DNA of 64,000 nucleotides from Macrostomum hystrix (taxonomy: Eukaryota > Platyhelminthes > Macrostomidae). The stretch covers positions 2,092,001 to 2,156,000 of the forward strand of contig CATNEN010000011.1 of the NCBI GenBank assembly GCA_950097015.1, given 5' to 3'. Positions 21,901 to 34,000 of the stretch are shown here, in pieces. The position numbers were made by a program, and so were the translations under genes. The notes under the pieces were generated by a model that worked only from the letters and a program-made list of their open reading frames with translations, had not been told where the DNA came from and made no database searches. Within the stretch, counting starts at the first letter, position 1. Each line of letters opens with the position of its first letter.

Positions 21901-23905
21901 TCTAACAGGTACTACAATCTCTAACAGGTACTCCAATCTCTAACAGGTACTCCAATCTCTAACAGGTACTCCAATCTCTGACGGGTATTCCAATCTCTAA
22001 CAGGTACTCCTATATCTAACAGGTACTCCAAACTCTAACAGGTACTCCAATATCTAACAGGTACTCCAATCTCTAACAGGTACTACAATCTCTAACAGGT
22101 ACTCCAATCTCTAACAGGTACTCCAACCTCTAAACACGTTCGTTTCCTTCCATCAATTGTCATATTTAATTATTCCCCAAATCCCAACTAATCTCCCCAG
22201 ATCGCCGAGGTGGACGGGGTGAAGATCTTTCGCTTCGAAGGCTCGCTATATTTTGCCTGCGCTGAGAACTTTCGAGACAGCCTCTATCACAAGAGCGGAG
22301 TGCACCCTAGGAAACTGCAGCTAACTCGGCGGAAACTCACTGACAAGTACGTCCGACTGGCTGCTAGGAAGATGCAGAAATCACCCGATGAGGTTAGGCG
22401 TGAGTTTTCCAAACTGCACGACAGTCAAAGATGCGAGGCATTGAACGAGTTCGGCCTGCGATGGCCGCCAGTGCCCGTGCATCACGTGATTCTGGACGCA
22501 TCCACCTGGGGCTACATCGACTACGTCGGCGTGCGGGCTTTGAACCAGACCATTCAGGAGTTCAAAGAGGTCGGCATTAGAGTCTACTTGGCTAATCCTA
22601 AGTGTAAGCTGCGGATCTTGCTTTTTACTGTGCTTTTTTAGGGAGCCTCAGAGAGAGACAGTGGACCTAGAAGAGCCATAGACAATAGCAGCTCTTACCC
22701 TGATGCGTAAGAGACAGTAGCAGCTGTCTTACCCTTAGGTACCCTAGACAGTAATAGCTGAGACCGTGAAGGGCCATAGACAGTAGTAGATGTGACCCAG
22801 AAGTGTAAGGAACAGACGCAGCTGAGACTCTGAAAGGCCATAGACAGTAGCAGCTGAGATCCTGAAGTGTCATAGACAGTAGCAGCCGAGATCCTGAAGT
22901 GTCATAGACAGTAGCAGCTGAGATCCTGAAGTGCCATAGACAGTAGCAGCTTCGACCCTGAGTTGCCATAGACAGTAGCAGCTGAGATCCTGAAGTGCCA
23001 TAGACAGTAGCAGCTTCGACCCTGAGTTGCCATAGACAGTAGCAGCTGAGATCCTGAAGTGCCATAGACAGTAGCAGCCGAGATCCTGAAGTGCCATAGA
23101 CAGTAGCAGCTGAGATCGTGAAGTGCCATGCACAGTAGCAGCTAAGAGCCTGAAGTGCCATAGACAGTAGCAGCTTCGACCCTGAGTTGCCATAGACAGT
23201 AGCAGCTGAGATCCTGAAGTGCCATAGACAGTAGCAGCTTCGACCCTGAGTTGCCATAGACAGTAGCAGCTTAGATCCTGAAGTGCCATAGACAGTAGCA
23301 GCTGAGATCCTGAAGTGCCATAGACAGTAGCAGCTGAGATCCTGAAGTGCCATAGACAGTAGCAGCTGAGATCCTGAAGTGCCATAGACAGTAGCAGCTG
23401 AGATCCTGAAGTGCCATAGACAGTAGCAGCTTAGATCCTGAAGTGCCATAGACAGTAGCAGCTTAGATCCTGAAGTGCCATAGACAGTAGCAGCTTAGAT
23501 CCTGAAGTGCCATAGACAGTAGCAGCTTAGATCCTGAAGAGCCAGGGGTAGCGGATTCCAAGTACCCGTCACCCAAACCAGGGCCAATCAGATCGCCATG
23601 ATTTCCTGTCTCCAGGCGGTATTCGCGCCTGTCTGCAACGCTCTGACTTCTACGAAAAAAACGAGCCAGACCTGATCTACGTGTCCGTGCACGACGCTGT
23701 GCTGGCTGCCCTCAGCGAGCAGCGGGACAATGCCAGACCTGCGCTGAAAGCTGACCAAGATGGCGACAAAGCTGGATCATCATCATCAGCAGCAGCAGCA
23801 GCTGCTGTATCCAACAATGCTTTGTCAGTACCAACCGTAGCTATTGTTTCAAGTGAAGATGTTGACGACGAGGCTTCTGCTGACGAAGTCAGGGTGAAAA
23901 AGTAA
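9981..23905 (+). CDS. SLC26: SLC26/SulP-family anion transporter with C-terminal STAS domain (10 exons)
   Basis: Multi-pass plasma-membrane anion transporter or exchanger (sulfate, chloride, bicarbonate or oxalate type; substrate not readable). Exons: 9981-10110, 11325-11810, 12877-13268, 13816-13980, 14695-14850, 14948-15030, 15550-15700, 20863-21327, 22201-22603, 23616-23905. Each has GT-AG borders and matching phase, giving 2,721 nt, 906 residues. Exon 2 carries a basic/acidic cytosolic tail and RPVYTQQQFDEKHGG. The exon 2/3 join gives ADFISGLTVGIMHIPQGMAYA-like SulP signature sequence (around residue 206), and exon 8 has SLSRSAVQDSMGGKTQ. Exons 9-10 encode the STAS domain (about 677-845; VILDASTWGYIDYVGVRAL) and a Ser/Ala-rich tail. 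Exon 1 is less certain than the rest: it joins in phase and has an in-frame stop just before its ATG, but has no conserved domain. A poly(A) signal AATAAA lies at 24074-24079. Introns 1, 3, 6, 7, 8 and 9 carry minisatellites, intron 2 a SINE, and intron 7 a retrotransposon. Confidence 0.93.
10150..11290. repeat. 33/34-bp minisatellite in SLC26 intron 1
   Basis: About 33 copies of a unit built from 'caagtccttcaaccagtgtt' plus 'ctatagtcactgg' (34 bp) or 'ctcagtcactgg' (33 bp). The left half is mostly 34-bp units and the middle mostly 33-bp units, so one stretch stays open in all three frames. Those frames are not coding. Confidence 0.95.
11830..12090. repeat. GTTT/TTAG tetranucleotide-rich tract in SLC26 intron 2
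   Basis: Degenerate low-complexity run of (GTTT)n and (TTAG)n immediately after exon 2 of the SLC26 gene. Confidence 0.85.
12569..12815 (-). repeat. tRNA-derived SINE, family B (SLC26 intron 2)
   Basis: Antisense to the host gene. Reading on the minus strand, the B box lies in the head near 12785-12800 (complement of 'gaatcgagctc'). The body with 'ttgtcgtgcaatttac' and 'gacgatgagaaagtcagggc' follows, then the 3' part 'agtcagcaaaatggg'. It ends about 60 bases before the exon 3 acceptor. Confidence 0.85.
13290..13772. repeat. 21-bp minisatellite in SLC26 intron 3
   Basis: About 20 copies of a 21-bp unit (core 'gttaagatcctgttagacat'). Units near the donor side (13290-13400) are diverged and those from 13430 on are nearly identical. 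Because 21 is a multiple of 3, both strands show long open frames (13361-13772) that are by-products. Confidence 0.95.
15058..15470. repeat. 14-16-bp minisatellite in SLC26 intron 6
   Basis: Purine-rich units 'gagagatgagactgggga' and variants (actaggga, acggaagg, aataggag) start about 30 bases after the exon 6 donor and fade before exon 7. Strong purine/pyrimidine strand asymmetry. Confidence 0.92.
15839..16116 (-). repeat. 3' LTR of the Ty3/gypsy element
   Basis: 278 bp, starting TGTGAAGAATTG on the plus strand and ending GCTCTCACA. Differs from the other LTR at one base in 'catttatattatttt' (here A, there T). Confidence 0.95.
16117..16127 (-). other. Polypurine tract of the Ty3/gypsy element
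   Basis: On the minus strand GAGGAAGAAAA directly abuts the 3' LTR, the position expected for priming plus-strand DNA synthesis. Confidence 0.8.
16277..17125 (-). pseudogene. Retrotransposon integrase, C-terminal part (after an in-frame stop)
   Basis: Continues the pol frame past a TAG stop at 17126-17128. It shows the second catalytic Asp region (VSDNGPQFSS), the catalytic Glu region (YHPATNGQAERFVQTLK) and a C-terminal tail of about 100 residues rich in Ser, Ala and Pro with a GRRLRSRLDLLRPS stretch. The first catalytic Asp (HVDFAGP) lies upstream of the stop. Because the frame is unchanged on either side, one base substitution explains the break. Read-through is possible but not shown. 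Confidence 0.92.
17126..19318 (-). pseudogene. Retrotransposon pol: protease remnant, reverse transcriptase, RNase H, integrase N-terminus
   Basis: About 730 codons. Residues 1-90 are the back part of an aspartic protease (LLGRDWM near 62-68). The reverse transcriptase spans about 130-320 with KKDGSVRICGDY and the catalytic YQDD at 278-281. RNase H follows with the Asp of ECDAS (427), Glu of DKEAL (469) and Asp of TDHQP (493). The integrase zinc-binding region has HLSHTG...CETC and then HVDFAGP before the TAG stop. The domain order and the single long pol frame resemble the Mag-like/K02A2.6-type group, a tentative placement. The start given is where the frame opens, not a real initiation codon. 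The frame should continue from gag-protease but is displaced by a one-base loss. Confidence 0.93.
19210..20226 (-). pseudogene. Retrotransposon gag with zinc knuckles and start of protease
   Basis: Starts at ATG 20226-20224, directly against the 5' LTR. A helical capsid-like region (LFGMQSDTLRAKLL) precedes two zinc knuckles, CDSCGGIHPRQTC and CHRCGRVGHLKKVC; the second is the canonical CX2CX4HX4C. It then enters the protease active-site region at FELDM, where a one-base deletion near 19331-19333 throws the reading out of frame, so the last 35 or so codons before 19210 are not native. Separate gag and pol frames with programmed frameshifting is an alternative, but a shift exactly inside the protease active-site motif fits mutation better. 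Confidence 0.9.
20205..20225 (-). other. Candidate primer binding site overlapping the gag start codon
   Basis: Reading leftward from the 5' LTR end (20227), the next bases are A then TGGCGACGAGG. The TGG is where a tRNA 3' CCA would pair. The site begins one base from the LTR, inside the gag start codon. The primer tRNA is not identified. Confidence 0.5.
20227..20504 (-). repeat. 5' LTR of the Ty3/gypsy element
   Basis: 278 bp, the transcription-start LTR for this minus-strand element. A TATA-like TATAAAAAT lies about 20-30 bases from its outer end (complement of 20478-20488), implying a very short U3. Confidence 0.94.
21425..22135. repeat. 19-20-bp minisatellites in SLC26 intron 8
   Basis: Two related blocks. 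A small one (21425-21530) has a 20-bp unit 'gactccatctgtaacagtta'. A larger one (about 21660-22135) has about 25 copies of 'ctctaacaggtactccaat' with variants (gacgggtattcc). A longer segment is itself repeated: the order of variants around 21770-21900 recurs around 21960-22080. Each unit contains CTAAC and CAG|GTACT, close to branch point, acceptor and donor consensus. Confidence 0.93.
22660..23545. repeat. 32-bp minisatellite in SLC26 intron 9
   Basis: About 27 copies of a 32-bp unit (core 'gccatagacagtagcagctg' plus 'agatcctgaagt'). A second variant carries 'cttcgaccctgagtt'. Units at the donor side (22660-22860) are diverged and the rest homogeneous. Minus-strand open frames of up to 260 codons here are by-products. 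Confidence 0.95.
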
Positions 23906-24774
23906 AATCGGACAGAATTTTCGATTTAAATGTTTTCTTTTTCTAGTTTGTCCATTTATTTATTCTAATTATCGCTCGCTGCTTACTACTCACGCATATC
24001 AATCAGTAGGGTGATCGGGACATGCGTTAAGCGACATGTGATAAAACTTCACATAATAGATTTAAATTAGCACAATAAAAGCCACAATATCAATATTTGC
24101 TTTGCTTTTTCCTGATTCTTTTTAGCAGACATTTCTTTTTTATCTTTTCTTAATTATAATCAACAAAGGCATAATGATTTTTTCTTTAAATCTTTATCTT
24201 AGCTTAATAGTGTTGTTTTAACTGTAATTCTATGCATAATCAATTGTTTATTATAATTATATAATACACTTATTACTATTGCTTATCTTCATTGCCTATT
24301 TATTTATCTTACTGTGTTTATGGATATTAAAAAGATATCAGTTACTTAAAAATTAACATTCTTGTGATGTTATTCCAGAAATACACAAACGATATGAATC
24401 TCAGCGAAATTAACACCGAAGTTTTATTTGGTGATAATTGTTTTAAAATTTACGTATGTGCTTTTGATTATCCTGACAATTCAAGGGGCAGATGATACCA
24501 CACGGTGCTGTTTTCCCATTTTTGGGCTTTTAATTAGTATTCGGAAGTCAAGGTATGCATCAGATAGCGATAATTAAATTTATAGCGAGACTAATTAAAA
24601 TATAAGCCAATTAAAGCAGAGAAAGTATCTACAATTTTAAAAGTCAGATCACGTACACTGAAACTTTGGCTGACTATTAAGTTTGCCATGAATATATGAG
24701 GGCTAAATTAATGCAGCACACTTTGATGGTTTCCCTGAAAACTCTAGAAAAAGTCTGTCGAGACGTTGGTCACG
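23906..24774. other. SLC26 3' UTR and AT-rich intergenic sequence
   Basis: The SLC26 3' UTR runs to a poly(A) signal AATAAA at 24074-24079, about 170 bases after the stop. Beyond it is AT-rich sequence with no recognisable gene. Confidence 0.6.
24074..24079 (+). terminator. Probable polyadenylation signal of the SLC26 gene
   Basis: Canonical AATAAA, 169 bases downstream of the SLC26 stop codon. Confidence 0.6.
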
Positions 24775-26855
24775 AGACATGGTAGGAAACAGGATGGGAG
24801 ACAGGATAGGAGACATGGTAGGAAACAGGATGGGAGACAGGATGGGAGACATGGTAGGAAACAGGATGGGAGACAGGATGGGAGACAGGATGTGAGACAG
24901 GATGGGAGACAGGATATGAGACAGGATGTGAGACAGGATGGGAGACATGGTAGGAAACAAGATGGGAGACAGGATGGGAGACAGGATGTGAGACAGGATG
25001 GGAGACATGGTAGGAAACAGGATGGGAGACAGGATGGGAGACATGGTAGGAAACAGGATGTGAGACAGGATGGGACACATGGTAGGAAACAGGATGGGAG
25101 ACAGGATGGGAGACAGGATGGGAGACAAGGATGGGAGACATGGTAGGAAACAGGATGGGAGACAGGATGGGAGACAGGATGGGAGACATGGTAGGAAACA
25201 GGATGGGAGACAGGATGTGAGACAGGATGGGAGACAGGATGTGAGACAGGATGTCAGACTGGATGTGAGACAGGATGGGAGACAGGATGGGAGACATGGT
25301 AGGAAACAGGATGGGAGACAGGATAGGAGACATGGTAGGAAACAGGATGGGAGACAGGATGGGAGACATGGTAGGAAACAGGATGGGAGACAGGATGGGA
25401 GACAGGATGTGAGACAGGATGGGAGACAGGATATGAGACAGGATGTGAGACAGGATGGGAGACATGGTAGGAAACAGTATGGGAGACAGGATGGGAGACA
25501 GGATGTGAGACAGGATGGGAGACATGGTAGGAAACAGGATGGGAGACAGGATGGGAGACATGGTAGGAAACAGGATGTGAGACAGGATGGGACACATGGT
25601 AGGAAACAGGATGGGAGACAGGATGGGAGACATGGTAGGAAACAGGATGGGAGACAGGATGGGAGACAAGGATGGGAGACATGGTAGGAAACAGGATGGG
25701 AGACAGGATGGGAGACAGGATGGGAGACATGGTAGGAAACAGGATGGGAGACAGGATGTGAGACAGGATGGGAGACAGGATGTGAGACAGGATGTCAGAC
25801 TGGATGTGAGACAGGATGGGAGACAGGATGGGAGACATGGTAGGAAACAGGATGGGAGACAGGATGGGAGACAGGATGGGAGACATGGTAGGAAACAGGA
25901 TGGGAGACAGGATGGGAGACAGGATGGGAGACATGGTAGGAAACAGGATATGAGACAGGATGTGAGACAGGATGGGAGACATGGTAGGAAACAGGATGGG
26001 AGACAGGATGTGAGATAGGATGGGAGACATGGTAGGAAACAGGATGTGAGATAGGATGTGAGACAGGATGGGAGTCATGGAAGGAAACAGGATGGGAGAC
26101 AGGATGTGAGACAGGATGGGACACATGGTAGGAAACAGGATGGGAGACAGGATGGGAGACAGGATGGGAGACAGGATGGGAGACAGGATGTGAGATAGGA
26201 TGGGAGACAGGATGTGAGACTGGATATGAGACAGGATGTGAGACAGGATGTGAGACTGGATATGAGACAGGATGGGAGACAGGAGGTGAGATAGGATGGG
26301 AGACAGGATGGGAGACAGGATGGGAGACAGGATGTGAGACAGGATGTGAGACAGGATGTGAGACAGGATGTGAGACAGGATGTGAGACTGAATTAGAGAC
26401 AGGATGGGAGACAGGATGGGAGACGATGGGAGACATGGTAGGAAACAGGATGTGAGATAGGATGGGAGACAGGATGGGAGTCAGGATCTGAGATAGGATG
26501 TGAGACAGGATGTGAGACAGGATGTGAGACTGGATAAGAGACAAGATGGGAGACAGGATGGGAGACGATGTGAGACATGGTAGGAAAAAGGATGTGAGAT
26601 AGGATGGGAGACTGGATGTGAGACTGGATATGAGACAGGATGGGAGACAGGATGTGAGATAGGATGGGAGACAGGATGGGAGACAGGATGGGAGACAGGA
26701 TGGGAGACAGGATGTGAGACAGGATGTGAGACAGGATGTGAGACAGGATGTGAGACAGGATGTGAGACAGGATGTGAGACAGGTTGTTAGACAGGATGTG
26801 AGACAGGTTGTTAGACAGGATGTGAGACAGGGTGTGAGACAGGGTGGGATGTGAT
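24775..26855. repeat. 12/24-bp satellite block
   Basis: Built from 'gatgggagacag' and 'gatgtgagacag' (12 bp), mixed with 'catggtaggaaacag' forming 24-bp units. A higher-order copy is visible: the rare variants 'caaggatgggagac' (about 25127 and 25667) and 'ggatgtcagactgg' (about 25250 and 25790) recur 540 bp apart. Towards 26850 it becomes pure gatgtgagacag before ending. Long open frames on both strands (up to 299 codons) follow from the 12-bp period. Confidence 0.96.
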
Positions 26856-28010
26856 TAATGTCTGTGAGTGGTTGTCAGTAACTTAATTAAGTGGTCGCAA
26901 TCATTTATGAGAGCCAATTCTCATAAATCTGATAGATTCATTAAATGATTCAAATTCTAAATACTGATTGCCACCAATTCTTGCGATTCACTAATTTATA
27001 TTTAAAAAGCAAAATAGTTTAGTTTCTGTTCTATTTAAGTGCAGAAATATGGCAGAAAAAATATTATCTCTAGTAGAAGCCAGGGACTACCAAATACTAA
27101 ATTACAGGAGTATTAAGTAGTCCCTGAGAAAAGCTACGACCCCTACGAGTAATAACCTTTTTTGTGCGATGATTGACATCTTGGTCATGCATGGGCATTG
27201 CAGCATGGGCTGGCGTGGCGCTGCCTTATTGGAATTAATCGTGGGAGCACGGCACATTGCTACTGCACAAGAGCAGGCAGAGCAACACGAATGAGCCATG
27301 ATTGATGAAACCAAATAATAAAATACAGCAAAGCAATGACTCAGCAGTCTGATGGGGTTAGCTACAAATTGCTGCACTACACAACTGGAAAAAGTATTTA
27401 AGTCCTATGTGCAATAAACGATTCACAATTTATTTCGCTCCACCGCTTATAGTGTGTTGACCTAGAAAATAGAAAGTAGAGAGGAAATGTGAAGCAAGAA
27501 AGTTTTACGAGCTATATTGCAATTTTGAAAGAAGCAATGCGAGTGCTTTCTGTTGCCTAAACCAAGCAGGCGTGAGGTGAGCATAATGGATGAGGCTATT
27601 AAAATGAGGGAAATAGCTTTGTGCTGCGCAGCTCTGCACCCTCTGCCTCATTCAAGGGACAGAAGCCTGGGGTGCATGAGTCAAGCTCTCTTTTCAGACC
27701 CTCGCATTCCACCCTCAGTAAGCCTAACCCCGCCTAACAGTCCACACTCAACAACCTCAGCCGGCTTGCCCTAATTATCGATTTCCTCTCTATACTCGTA
27801 CCCTAGATAAGAGACCCCAGACCCAGATAATTGAGGCTTGAATGTACACTGCGTTGCGCGTTCTGGTCTGTACACTAACAGACGCGCACGAGTGAATGAA
27901 GCCTGCCCCTTTCCCTATGCCCGATTTTCCGGCCACATTGCCACTGGCAACGCAAACTCTACCAACCTAAACCCCGCGATATGAGTTGCTGTTGGATACC
28001 CCCGAGCGAT
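26856..28010. other. Intergenic; upstream region of alpha-tubulin
   Basis: No gene recognised. A few short open frames (27102-27377 minus, 27553-27774 plus) have no family signature. The last few hundred bases probably hold tubulin promoter elements. Confidence 0.4.
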
Positions 28011-28011
28011 G

Positions 28012-28019
28012 TTATAAAT
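28012..28019 (+). promoter_or_regulatory. TATA box of the alpha-tubulin gene
   Basis: TTATAAAT about 130 bases upstream of the start codon, followed by a GC-rich stretch. Transcription would start near 28040-28050, leaving a 5' UTR of about 100 bases. Confidence 0.65.
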
Positions 28020-28148
28020 AAGCGACCGCTGGCCCCGCCCTGCCGCCCTCATCGCCTGCCTCTGCAGCTTGTTCGAAGCTCTGTAAAGCGCGTCTTTCTG
28101 ATCTTGCGTCTCCACGCCTCTTTCTAGGCCACTAAAACTAAGGCAATC

Positions 28149-29611
<1,463 letters not shown>

Positions 29612-30020
29612 ACAGTGATTGATGGAAGCTGAGGATCCCAGTCGAACTAATTAGCACACCTCTAACTCCTGACATTCGCACCTAAAATGTCCCCACCCAA
29701 CATTTGCACTTTGTTGAGGAACTCAATTGTTGCTTCCGTGCCTGCTGAACAGGCGGTCTCTAAATCATCAGCCCGACGGTGAAAGGCAACCAGCAGTCAA
29801 CCTCTGAGCTCACCGTGTGGGCATTCATGTTGCTGCTGGCTGTGTTGCAGCTTCATTATTTTTTTAGCTGCTTTTACCTCTGGTTTCGACTGGTTTGGCT
29901 GCCGCCCTGTTACGCAGTGCAGTTGGTTGATTTTTTACACCATCGACTGTTAATCCCCTTCCTATTTAAAAAGCTATAATCAAACAACAGCTCGATAACA
30001 CCTGTTCATGCTGTCTAAAA

Positions 30021-30026
30021 AATAAA
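30021..30026 (+). terminator. Possible polyadenylation signal of alpha-tubulin
   Basis: AATAAA about 410 bases after the stop, the first canonical signal seen downstream. Confidence 0.45.
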
Positions 30027-31091
30027 ACAAACGAACAATTATCTCCATGATCAAACAAAAACTTAATCGATCCTAAAAAATCATGATTTAGCTTTCTGTT
30101 CAATTCATTTTGGTTTCTTTTAAATAGACAAATGCTGCTTATACTACTCACATTCATACATCAGTTATACAGAAGCCTTGCAATATCGATTCATAACCTA
30201 GAGTCTAGTTTTTATTTGCGAGCAAATACTCGTATTGTCCATGGCGATGGGCGAAAATCGATTGAATGAATCCAATGAATTTAGTTCAAAGTCATTTAAA
30301 CGCCCCTTTCTATACTTATTATAACCTTTCGGGTTCTTGAAGCTGCGTACAGTTTGAGAGTATTAAACGACTGACTTCAGGCAGAGGATGTCTATGGTAA
30401 AAAATGTCGGAGCTGCGTTTAACTAAAGAAAATGCCGCTTATCCTCGGGAGTGTTGGCTGTTTGTCCTAACTTTCAAAAAAGCATTCTTGGAAATCTACG
30501 ATTTCTCATCTTCAACGAAGTCTTAGTCGAAAAATGCCATAGACTGCAATAAACGATGTCAGTCGGAAAGACAAGGATTTCTGATTCTGATAATTTGAAA
30601 TTCCATTTCTTCAAACGTTTAAAATCCAAATGATGATCGTGACAAATATATTTCGCATCCTGTGTGCATTGCGGACTGATCAATACTATACTTAATATAT
30701 TTTAGCGGCTATGAAAGCAATAGGAATAATGATACGATTTTTCATTCTTCTGTGCGGTTTGGTTGAAGGCACTGGGTTAAGCGTAGTACATCCCTACAAT
30801 ACATTTATAGTGTATTAAGCGCAATCAAGCATATACGAATCGAACATGAGTGTCACTGTCATAACTGGCTAAATTCAACTGAAAAAGCAATTTTTTTTAT
30901 TTCCGTCGCTGTCGCGCTTTATCCAGTTAAAGCATTTCCTAGAGTACAATACGTGCATAAAGGCTAGATTAGCGAAATTTTATACTTGATAAAAATGATA
31001 AAAAGACGATTTGACGTACGAATTTTGTCCTGAATCTTTATATAGCTCGTAAATTCCTAAGCCAGAAAAACTAAAATGATTTTTTTTATTC
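30027..31091. other. Intergenic between convergent tubulin and TRP genes
   Basis: AT-rich, without a recognised gene or array. An AATAAA on the minus strand (31090-31085) directly follows the TRP stop codon and could serve as its poly(A) signal. Confidence 0.4.
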
Positions 31092-34000
31092 TTAAATGGC
31101 ATCGAAATCTTCTAGATCTGTGTCCGTCTCCATTAGGGCCACGAAGGCACTTGCATCGTCCTGAGACATCTGCTGCCGCACCGGCTGCTGCTCAGAGGAC
31201 AAAGATGGTTTCTGCTTCGGCGATTGCTTCGCCCTAGAAGTAGGCGCAGCATCCATCAGAGTGCCTCGGACGTCATCAATCCGGGCCTCACCAACGGGCC
31301 AATTGTCCATCGCCTTTGCTGATGCAGCTTTGTTATTCCGCGCCAGTTCCTCTTGAACAATCTCTCGCACCTTGGCCAGCAGCTCGTCACGCTCGTCCTC
31401 TTCCTTCGGCGAACTGCTGGCCATGAGCTTCTCGCGATTGTTGCGAAGACTAAACGCCTGGTACAGAAGGTACTGCAGTACCAGCTCCTTGTCCAGCTGG
31501 CGCTTGTCGTCGAACGACTTCGTCAGATTTCGTCCACGCGCCTCTCGACGATAATTCTTCCAGGTGCGCCTGAACAGACGTCTGAGGATGTCAAACACGT
31601 TGAATGGCGGCGGCAGGCAGGAGCGAGACTGGAACTCCTCGATCAGTTCGTGACGTTCAAACTGCCACAGCGCCTTGCTGCGAGAGTCGATCTCTTCGAT
31701 GGTTTTACTGAACAACGCGATGATCAGGTTGAGCAGCAGGATCTCTGTGATGATGACGTAGAGTGGCATCACCAGATTCGGCACCAGGTACCTTTTAGTG
31801 TTTTAGAACGGATTTTCGTAAATCGACTCGACAAAAAGAAACAAAAAACAGTCAAAAATGTAACTAAAAAGTGGAGAATAATATCTAGACCAGTCGAGCC
31901 TGACGTACAGCCTGTGGCACAGCCGCAGCTAGCGACTCAGTCTGTGGACTGGGGAGGTCGCTATGCCAACTCAAATTTCTACTCCAGCTGATCAAACTAA
32001 GAAGCCACGGATTAAAAGCCCCTATTGTTTAAAAGTTAAGATTTATTAATGCACCTTAAATATACCATAAAGGCAAGGTACAAATCACCAATTTAACAAC
32101 TGTGTGAACTGAAGCAACGCAGAGTGTCTTACGGGCACGTATTGTTTCAGTGGAGTCTGGAATCGAACCTCCGACCTTCAATTCGCGAATCCGACGCTCT
32201 AATCACTAGGCTACAACCCCTCGTTTTCTCGTTTTCCAATGTACAAACGTACATGAATGTATAAACTTTAATATGTGCAGCAACTTTAATATAAACTATT
32301 TATATTACTTTTGGCTATATGTAAGGTAGCTACTAATAGTAGTCAGTAAGAAATGCAAATATATATATATAAAATTCCGTCAATAGAAGCTAGACAGCAG
32401 TGAGAGGGGGGCATGTTAACTATTACGGGTGGGTTCCAATCGGATAAAACAATCTCGCAAACGCCATTAAAATTATTCGAAAGTGTTTTATCAGTTTATC
32501 AGTGTGTTTATCAGCGCGCGGTTCATGTACATCGCCATTCTCAAACTCACCGGCCATACTGATGTGGGCAGGACTTCCGATTGGTTGTCTTGTTGCTGTA
32601 GATATTATCGCACTCTGAGTCACCCTCAATCAGGTCTAGACTGTACTCTCCCACCATGCTGTAGAAGCATATCCTGAACATGGCCACCAGAACCTCTCTG
32701 GTAGTCATCTTGTCCGAATTCCATGCGTAGTAACCATTGGGAAATAGCAGGCCATGGATGAGAACACCAAATCCCAGGATGAAGATGAACAGGATGAACA
32801 GAAACGGCATCATGTCCTTAATGATCATAGTGGCTATCATTTTCAGCTTGGGTCCGAGCACCTCCAGAACGGTTGAGATGTATAGAAGACGCACCCAGTA
32901 GAGCATACAAGATGTACCTATAAAGAGAGGCAGGAACTGACTAAGTAAACATACATAATAACTATAATAATCATAATAACAATAATTGATTACACTGCCC
33001 CAATTAGGACAGATGTTCAGTCGTCAGCACAGACGCAGCTATGCGCGGCGCATTTGAAGACTACGTACGGCTGTTCAGTCCATGGACTGGGGGGACGCCA
33101 CACCCACCTTCAATTACCCCAGCGGATGCTGGTACCCATTCAACATCTGGGTGAACTGAATCAATGCAGAGTTAAGTGTCTTGCTAAAGGACACAAATTT
33201 TTCCAGTGGAGTTGGGAATCGAACCCCCGACCTTCAAGTCGTGAGTCAGACGCTCTAACCACGGGGCTACAACCCCTTGTAGGCTGTAGTCTAAATACGA
33301 GCGTATAAAGAGAGCACATACAAATATTTATAGCAGATATATAATCAAACAAGACTTACAATTGATTTTACATACTTACCCAGAAATAGTCGAGCATTGT
33401 ACCATAGCGTGTCATCAAAGGCCATCTCCAACGATTTCTCGTCAGTAGCAGCTGTCCTGTCATACCTGGAGATTCGCAATGCAAAGCCAATCACGGCCGA
33501 CAAAAGAGCCAATAGGTCGATGATGTTCCACTTGCTTGAAAAAAAGTCTGATATTGATTCGTGCAAGAGCCGATACTGGACAAACTCAGCCAGCTCCTCG
33601 ATGAGAAATCCGAATATGATAAAGTAAGCAATCACTTCCGGCGCGCTGAGCTCGTACTCAAATTGAAGCAGAACAATGTAGGACAATAGCAAAAGTAAGA
33701 CAATATGAGACATGGCATGGTACCGGAATTTAACAGCCGGTATTTGATAGAACCCGTACAGCAGGCTGAATAGAAGGCGAATATGCTCAAGACTGAAGAA
33801 GGACGGCCCATCGGGTGAGTAGCTGCTCGCCGTCTCTTCGTTCTCAGGCTCCGACTTTGGCCGATAATCGGACACAGCCGAGTTCAGTGACGTCATTGAT
33901 TGGCTCAAGTGTTCCCGCGATCGCCTGACTGGTCGAAGCTCCGAGGATCGGACTCGCCTAGCCATGACGGGCGTGGGGTGGTCCTCCTGACCGACCCGCA

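Noticed and set aside
22667-23449. 260-codon minus-strand repeat protein
   Set aside because: It lies entirely in the 32-bp array of SLC26 intron 9.
24703-26578. Multiple open frames of 140-300 codons on both strands
   Set aside because: By-products of the 12-bp period of the satellite block.
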